Positions 59,582 through 64,000 of a stretch of DNA of 64,000 nucleotides are shown one piece after another. Below the pieces are notes generated by a model, which was not told the DNA's origin, made no database searches, and saw nothing but the letters and a program-made list of their open reading frames with translations. How positions within the stretch are numbered: the stretch's first letter is position 1; each line of letters starts with the position of its first letter. Location: contig NZ_NIXK01000002.1 in the NCBI RefSeq assembly GCF_002763455.1, forward strand, positions 434,001-498,000, read 5' to 3'. The position numbers and the translations under genes are program-made. This DNA is from Lentibacillus sediminis (GTDB taxonomy: Bacteria > Bacillota > Bacilli > Bacillales > Amphibacillaceae).

Positions 59582-60634
59582 TTAATTGCCTGCGTCTTCC
59601 GGAGTAATCTCGGAAGGCTGCAGCTGCATGAGATATTCGGCGATGCTGCTTGCTTCCTCTTCTGTCAGCTCAGGATAATTTCCTGTCATCTTATTGCCTG
59701 GTTTCATTGCCTCCGGATTCAGCAGCCAGTCAACGATATTTTCTTTCGTCGGTTCCTCAACACCCGCAAGCGTGGTGCGATCCCCAAAGCTTGTTAAATT
59801 TGGCCCGGTTGCCACTGGAGATGATCCGATCGCATGACAGGCGACACAGCTGTTTTCTTGAAATAAGCTCTGACCTTCCTGTGCTACTGCTCCTTCTGGC
59901 TGTGCTTCCGGATCCACGTTTTGCATGTCAGAAACCCATTGATCAAACTCTTCCTGACTGACAGCAATGACTTTAAAATCCATCAGTGAGTGGGAAGGTC
60001 CGCAAAGCTCCGCACATTTTCCCCAGTAAACCCCTTCTTCTTCAGCCTCAATATACATGGTATTGGTGTTTTCCGGGTTTACATCCATTTTTCCGGAAAT
60101 AGACGGTACCCAGAAGGAGTGGATGACGTCCGTTGAAGCCATGTTCAAATAGACAGGTTCTCCCACAGGGATATACATATCCTGACTTGTTTGAATCTCC
60201 TGGCCTTGGTAGTTAAAATGCCACCAGTACTGATTGCCGGTAACTTCAACATTCAGCCCTTCCTCGGCTCCAGAATTATCCGCCAGTTCAAATGTAGCGG
60301 TTACAGTTGGAACCGCAAGAATCAGAACCAAAATGATTGGAATGACGGTCCAGATCGTTTCCAGTGTCTTATTGCCCTCTACTTGTTTAGGTATGTAATC
60401 TTCCTGCCCTTTTTTCTGACGGAAGCGCACAAGAACAATGACATAAACCAGCATTACGACGATAAACACAAAAATCATGATGGCAAGGGAAAGAATAATC
60501 AGGTTTAGGGAAGTTTCGGCATTCGGACCCTTAGGTATGAATGCCGACAGATTCTCTTTCCCGCAGCCAGCTAATAGTAGTGCAATACCGCTCAGCATCA
60601 ATAATGATTTGAATTTTCCAAGCCAAGCTTTCAT
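59582..60634 (-). CDS. ctaC: Cytochrome c oxidase subunit II with cytochrome c domain (caa3 type)
   Basis: 350 residues. Lipoprotein signal with lipobox LLAGC (Cys24), two membrane segments, cupredoxin domain with CuA ligands in CAELCGPSHSLM (Cys207, Cys211, His215, Met218), then a C-terminal cytochrome c domain with haem-binding CVACH (263-267). Takes electrons for caa3 oxidase. GAGAGG precedes ATG 60634. Confidence 0.96.
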   Translation of the reverse strand: MKAWLGKFKSLLMLSGIALLLAGCGKENLSAFIPKGPNAETSLNLIILSLAIMIFVFIVVMLVYVIVLVRFRQKKGQEDYIPKQVEGNKTLETIWTVIPIILVLILAVPTVTATFELADNSGAEEGLNVEVTGNQYWWHFNYQGQEIQTSQDMYIPVGEPVYLNMASTDVIHSFWVPSISGKMDVNPENTNTMYIEAEEEGVYWGKCAELCGPSHSLMDFKVIAVSQEEFDQWVSDMQNVDPEAQPEGAVAQEGQSLFQENSCVACHAIGSSPVATGPNLTSFGDRTTLAGVEEPTKENIVDWLLNPEAMKPGNKMTGNYPELTEEEASSIAEYLMQLQPSEITPEDAGN

Positions 60635-60700
60635 GTAGTCTTACCTCTCTTTCTCTTATTAAATTCCTTATATAAAAATAAATTTCATTAAGGACACTAA

Positions 60701-61639
60701 TTAATTAAATATCGGCAATGTCACGACGACCATCATCAAAAACAGGATGGTTAAATAATTCAAGGAATAAATGAAAATCATTTTTGCCCATTTTAAATCA
60801 TCTTTCATGAAGAATCCACTAAGTCCAAAAGCCAGCCAGCCGATATTCAGCAGTGTAGCAATGGTAATAAAGGTTGTCCCCAGGGATGTGAGCAAAAACG
60901 GCAACGGCAAGAGGCAAGCGATATATACCACGATCTGCCGTTTGGTAAAAGCAAAGCCATGAACCACTGGGAGCATGGGGATTCCCGCTGCTTCATAATC
61001 GTTTTTCTTTTTCATCGCCAAGGCAAGAAAATGCGGCGTCTGCCAAATAAACATAATTAAAAACAGCATAGCAGGTACCATATGGAAACTCGGCTCAATG
61101 GCAGCCCAGCCAATTAACGGAGGCATGGCGCCGGAAAAACTTCCAATTATCGTATTAAGAGTATATTTCCTTTTTGACCACATCGTATACAAAACCACAT
61201 AAACAAACCATCCGACAAACGCAAAAAATGCAGCTTGTGCCGTGGTAAACAGCAAGAGTATCAGACCGGCCAATGTTGCTCCCATGCCCAAACCGAAAGC
61301 TGTATTGAGGGAAATGTTTCCGGTTACGGTGGGACGGTTTTTCGTCCGCGCCATCACTGTATCAATATCCGAATCATACCAGTTATTCAGGATTGTCCCT
61401 CCGGCTATCACCAGCGCTGTTCCAGCCATCGTAAGTAAAAAAACAGTCCACTCGGTCAGTAAAGAGGAATTGGTCAATTGAAGTGCCAGCCAAAATCCTG
61501 TAAATGTGGTTATTAAATTAGAATTCACAATTCCTGTTTTCACCAGGGCTTTAAAATCTGCAGTAAATGTTGATTTATGGGTTTCCGCAATCGCTTCTTT
61601 GTCTATCATCTCTGAAGAAGGTGTTTCTACGTTATTCAT
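60701..61639 (-). CDS. ctaB: Protohaem IX farnesyltransferase (haem O synthase)
   Basis: 312 residues, UbiA-family, about eight membrane segments. The prenyl-diphosphate motif NNWYDSDIDTVMARTKNRP is near residue 86 and the second acidic-type loop follows KKKNDYEAAGIPMLP near 211. Makes haem O from haem B; CtaA then makes haem A. GGGGGG at the ribosome site before ATG 61639. Confidence 0.95.
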   Translation of the reverse strand: MNNVETPSSEMIDKEAIAETHKSTFTADFKALVKTGIVNSNLITTFTGFWLALQLTNSSLLTEWTVFLLTMAGTALVIAGGTILNNWYDSDIDTVMARTKNRPTVTGNISLNTAFGLGMGATLAGLILLLFTTAQAAFFAFVGWFVYVVLYTMWSKRKYTLNTIIGSFSGAMPPLIGWAAIEPSFHMVPAMLFLIMFIWQTPHFLALAMKKKNDYEAAGIPMLPVVHGFAFTKRQIVVYIACLLPLPFLLTSLGTTFITIATLLNIGWLAFGLSGFFMKDDLKWAKMIFIYSLNYLTILFLMMVVVTLPIFN

Positions 61640-61869
61640 TTGTTACCCCCCTTTCCAATCACAAAAAAACACAGTCATCCAAAGTATACAGCTATCTCAG
61701 CAATAAATATACTTGCCTGCATACCAGTTGACAGTTTATATTGTATCATGGAATTGATTTACATTCTATTTAATCACATGGAAAATTTTTTTTGCGCTGC
61801 TGGTCCCTTATGTGAAAGGGAATGTAGAAGAAATAATTCTATCCTATTTCTAGCAAACAAACTGGGAGA

Positions 61870-61886
61870 ATGCAAGCGTTTTTTGG
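61870..61886 (+). promoter_or_regulatory. Possible CcpA (cre) site upstream of ctaB
   Basis: ATGCAAGCGTTTTTTG matches the left half of the cre consensus WTGNAANCGNWNNCAW exactly but lacks the final CA. In B. subtilis the ctaB operon is under catabolite control, which makes the site plausible. Confidence 0.35.
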
Positions 61887-61983
61887 ATTTTGCTTTTCAC
61901 TCATTCCAGATACTATAACAATTCTGTGTCAATTGCCGATTTTCCCTTCTATATCATTGCTTTCTCGTTTAAAAAGATATTAT

Positions 61984-62141
61984 GATAAAGTGAAACTTCA
62001 TTTCAGTGGGGTTTGCTTTTCCCACTAAATGTTAGTTGAACCAATCGGGCTTTTACAGGCAGTTTAACCCCCACCTAAAATATACAGCCTACTTCTTTTT
62101 TGGGAGTGGGGGTTTTACTGCCTGTTAATCTGCGATAAATT
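61984..62141 (+). repeat. Family B structured repeat, copy B4 (fullest copy)
   Basis: Hairpin 1: CATTTCAGTGGG / CCCACTAAATG (about 61999-62031). Linker GTTAGTTGAACCAATCGGGC. Hairpin 2: 62055-62074 pairs with 62106-62125 as two 9-bp stems (ACAGGCAGT/ACTGCCTGT and AACCCCCAC/GTGGGGGTT) around a 2x2 T-T internal loop. Right end TGTTAATCTGCGATAAATTG is shared with B2 and B3. It lies in the ctaA upstream region. Confidence 0.8.
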
Positions 62142-62197
62142 GACGACTGAAATAGATGCAGAAATTTAGTTGATTTTGACTGAAAGAAGGATATATC

Positions 62198-63121
62198 ATG
62201 CTAAAAACATTAAAAGTCCTCTCTGTTCTTTCCTCCCTTGGAATGGTATTCGTACTTATCGGCGGAGCGCTTGTGACGAAAACTGGATCACAAGATGGAT
62301 GCGGGGACAGCTGGCCATTGTGTGAAGGTCAATTATTGCCAAGCAATATTACATTTGAATTAGTTGTCGAACTCAGTCACCGGCTCGTTTCCGGCAGTAT
62401 GGGGATTCTCGTGCTGGTTCTTGCAATATTGGCCTGGAAACGTATCGGGCATGTGAGGGAAGCAAAGTTTCTGGCATTCCTTTCCGTGTTTTTCCTTGTA
62501 CTGCAGGCACTGATCGGCGCAGCTGCCGTTATGTGGGAACAAACGGACTTTATGCTTGCTGCCCATTTTGGCATTTCTCTAATTTCCTTTGCTTCCATCT
62601 TTTTGCTCACTGTACTGATTTTTGAGGTGGATAAGAAATTTGATGCGGCATCATTGATGATTGAGAAAAAACACCGTGTGGAAATTTATCTTCTGAGCAT
62701 TTATGCGATAATGGTGGTATATACGGGGGCTTTGGTTCGCCACACGGAATCGAATCTGGTATGTGGCGACTGGCCTTTTTGTACGAACAGTTCACCGCTT
62801 GCATTTTCCACCTACAGCCTGGAGCAGTGGATTCAAATGGGGCACCGCCTGGCAGCGGGAATTTTATTTATTTGGACAGTTGTGCTGTTTATTAAAATCA
62901 TAAAAAATTACGCGCACAGCCGTGTGATGTACTGGGGATGGATCATTACCGTTAGTCTGATCACTCTGCAGGTTCTATCAGGGGCACTGATCATTTTCAC
63001 TATGCTTAACTTAGGCATTGCCCTCATGCACGCATTGATTATTTCCTGCTATTTCGCCATGCTCAGCTATTTCATCTTGCTTTCTACCAGAAGTGCTTAT
63101 TATGAAAAGAAGGGTAATTAG
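62198..63121 (+). CDS. ctaA: Haem A synthase
   Basis: 307 residues, eight membrane segments in two four-helix halves. Oxidises the C8 methyl of haem O. Conserved cysteine pairs in the extracellular loops (CGDSWPLC and CGDWPFC) and haem-ligand His in ELSHRLVSG, LAAHFGIS, MGHRLAAG and LMHALIIS. AAGGA precedes ATG 62198. Confidence 0.95.
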   Translation: MLKTLKVLSVLSSLGMVFVLIGGALVTKTGSQDGCGDSWPLCEGQLLPSNITFELVVELSHRLVSGSMGILVLVLAILAWKRIGHVREAKFLAFLSVFFLVLQALIGAAAVMWEQTDFMLAAHFGISLISFASIFLLTVLIFEVDKKFDAASLMIEKKHRVEIYLLSIYAIMVVYTGALVRHTESNLVCGDWPFCTNSSPLAFSTYSLEQWIQMGHRLAAGILFIWTVVLFIKIIKNYAHSRVMYWGWIITVSLITLQVLSGALIIFTMLNLGIALMHALIISCYFAMLSYFILLSTRSAYYEKKGN

Positions 63122-63124
63122 GAC

Positions 63125-63555
63125 TTGGCTGTGACTCTCGTAGTAGTTGGAAACGGCGATGTAATTTTCCGTCCACACCGTTGCGGAAATACCTGCGACA
63201 TGAGTGCTCGTTGATTTCCGCTGCGGGCGGTCGCTTTCCGCGGGCAACTCTTCAGCCTCCTCGGAAGAAAACCGCTTCCTGCGGGGTCTTCAGCCGTTGC
63301 TTTTCCCGCAGGAGTCGACCGCCCTCCGCTCCAATCAACCATCGAAAGTGGATAGTTGAACAAACAGTCAATATAAGTTAAAATGCACAACATTAGCGGA
63401 GGAAATACCCTGAGACTCCTGCGGGATGGTAAGCATAGGTGAGACACCACAGCGCGACAGCGCGAGGAGGCTCACCAGCGCCCACGGAAAGCGAAGGGTA
63501 TTTCCGCAGCGGCGATGGTACTCATCCCTTCTGATTTACGTCGCAGTCTATAGAT
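63125..63555 (-). repeat. Family A composite repeat, copy A5 (ctaA-pycA gap)
   Basis: Reverse orientation relative to A4. GC-rich second module 63175-63340, spacer with AATCAACCATCGAAAGTGG, then core 63401-63505 with GGAAATACCC / GGGTATTTCC ends and edge CCGCAGCGGCGATGGTA. It fills the convergent gap between ctaA and pycA (63122-63636), which has no gene. Confidence 0.86.
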
Positions 63556-63592
63556 TGTGTGGCAATAAATCATGAATGTTTTATAACTGCAA

Positions 63593-63626
63593 AAACAGGC
63601 AGCGGATTCGATTCCGCTGCCTGTTT
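63593..63626 (-). terminator. Terminator after pycA
   Basis: 14-bp perfect stem (63593-63606 with 63613-63626), 6-nt loop, T-run on the minus strand; 10 bases past the pycA stop. Confidence 0.92.
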
Positions 63627-63636
63627 TCTTTCTCAC

Positions 63637-64000
63637 TTATTCAAATTCAATCAACAAATCATCCACGGCAATCGTTTCGCCGCTTTTAACATAAATGTCC
63701 TTAATTACTCCCTGGAATGGCGCTTGTACGGTTGTCTCCATTTTCATCGCTTCGGTAATTAGCAGGTAATCTCCTTTGCCTACTTCATCCCCTACCGCAC
63801 AATTGACTTCCAGCACTGTCCCCGGCATGGTTGCACCGATATGTTTATCATTGATTTTGTCAGCTTTTGGACGGATGTCCAGCTCAGACTGAATGCTCTC
63901 ATCTTTTACGACAATTTCCCTTGCCTGTCCATTCAGTTCAAAGTAAACGACACGAGTGCCATCAGGCTGCGGTTCCGTGATGGAAACCAATTTAACGATC
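63637..64000 (-). CDS. pycA: Pyruvate carboxylase, C-terminal (biotin carrier) part
   Basis: About 120 residues, continuing past the window edge. The biotinyl domain is clear: ATMPGTVLEV, GDYLLITEAMKMETTV with the biotin-accepting Lys in EAMKME, and GVIKDIYVKSGETIAVDDLLIEFE. The preceding EPQPDGTRVVYFELNGQ is typical of the pyruvate carboxylase link between carboxyltransferase and carrier domains. Carboxylates pyruvate to oxaloacetate. Next to ctaA as in B. subtilis. Confidence 0.93.
   Translation of the reverse strand, partial: IVKLVSITEPQPDGTRVVYFELNGQAREIVVKDESIQSELDIRPKADKINDKHIGATMPGTVLEVNCAVGDEVGKGDYLLITEAMKMETTVQAPFQGVIKDIYVKSGETIAVDDLLIEFE

Larger units (their letters stand above)
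61640..62197. other. Divergent ctaB/ctaA control region
   Basis: No gene. It should contain the promoters of both divergent cta transcripts, but I could not select one with confidence on either side. It contains a cre-like half site (61870-61886) and repeat B4 (61984-62141). Confidence 0.6.

Overview
The window is a chromosomal segment of a spore-forming, low-to-medium GC Gram-positive bacterium of the Bacillaceae. The evidence is the B. subtilis-like order of the pyr, lsp/ileS, ylm, spoIIG, dcw, ylb and cta blocks, the sporulation sigma factors E and G, SpoVD/SpoVE/SpoIIGA, a bacillithiol gene (bshC) and a caa3-type oxidase. The style resembles Oceanobacillus/Virgibacillus relatives, but the genus cannot be fixed from this sequence alone. 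Almost everything is transcribed on the minus strand, so operons read from high to low coordinates. No rRNA, tRNA, CRISPR array, transposase or prophage gene was seen. || Layout in transcription order: the 3' end of pycA (64000-63637); ctaA on the plus strand divergent from ctaBCDEF-ctaG-ctaM (61639-55116), for haem A synthesis and the cytochrome caa3 oxidase; the ylb block (54984-42341: ylbA, ylbC-G, rsmD, coaD, ylbJ, ylbL, tmcAL/ylbM, ylbN, rpmF, a crotonase, gerR, ylbP); a DUF3397 gene and bshC; the division and cell-wall cluster mraZ-rsmH-ftsL-pbpB-spoVD-murE-murF-mraY-murD-spoVE-divIB-ftsA-ftsZ (39658-23105); spoIIGA-sigE-sigG (22370-19806); ylmC-D-E-sepF-ylmG-ylmH-divIVA (19668-15651); ileS behind a T-box leader, lspA and an rluD-family gene (15647-10535); and the pyrimidine operon pyrR-P-B-C-carA-carB-pyrK-D-F (10359 to the window start). 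|| How they work together: the pyr genes make UMP and are controlled by PyrR attenuation, with PyrR-loop and terminator pairs before pyrR and pyrP. The dcw genes make lipid II and build the divisome, with an MraZ operator of three GTGG boxes in front. The spoIIG and sigG genes run the early-to-late sporulation switch; the sigG ribosome site lies in a hairpin that only read-through transcripts can form. The cta genes build the terminal oxidase. || The unexplained part is intergenic. Family A is a GC-rich composite repeat of about 300-460 bp, present five times, with a 105-bp core bounded by an 11-bp inverted repeat; one copy separates the ileS T-box from its gene. Family B is a two-hairpin element of up to about 160 bp, present four times, and in three copies it abuts or supplies the stop codon of the minus-strand gene beside it. 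Other points are a 17-bp inverted duplicate of the MraZ operator, absence of murG and murB from their usual place, and an orphan hairpin/terminator with a 17-codon ORF upstream of rsmD.
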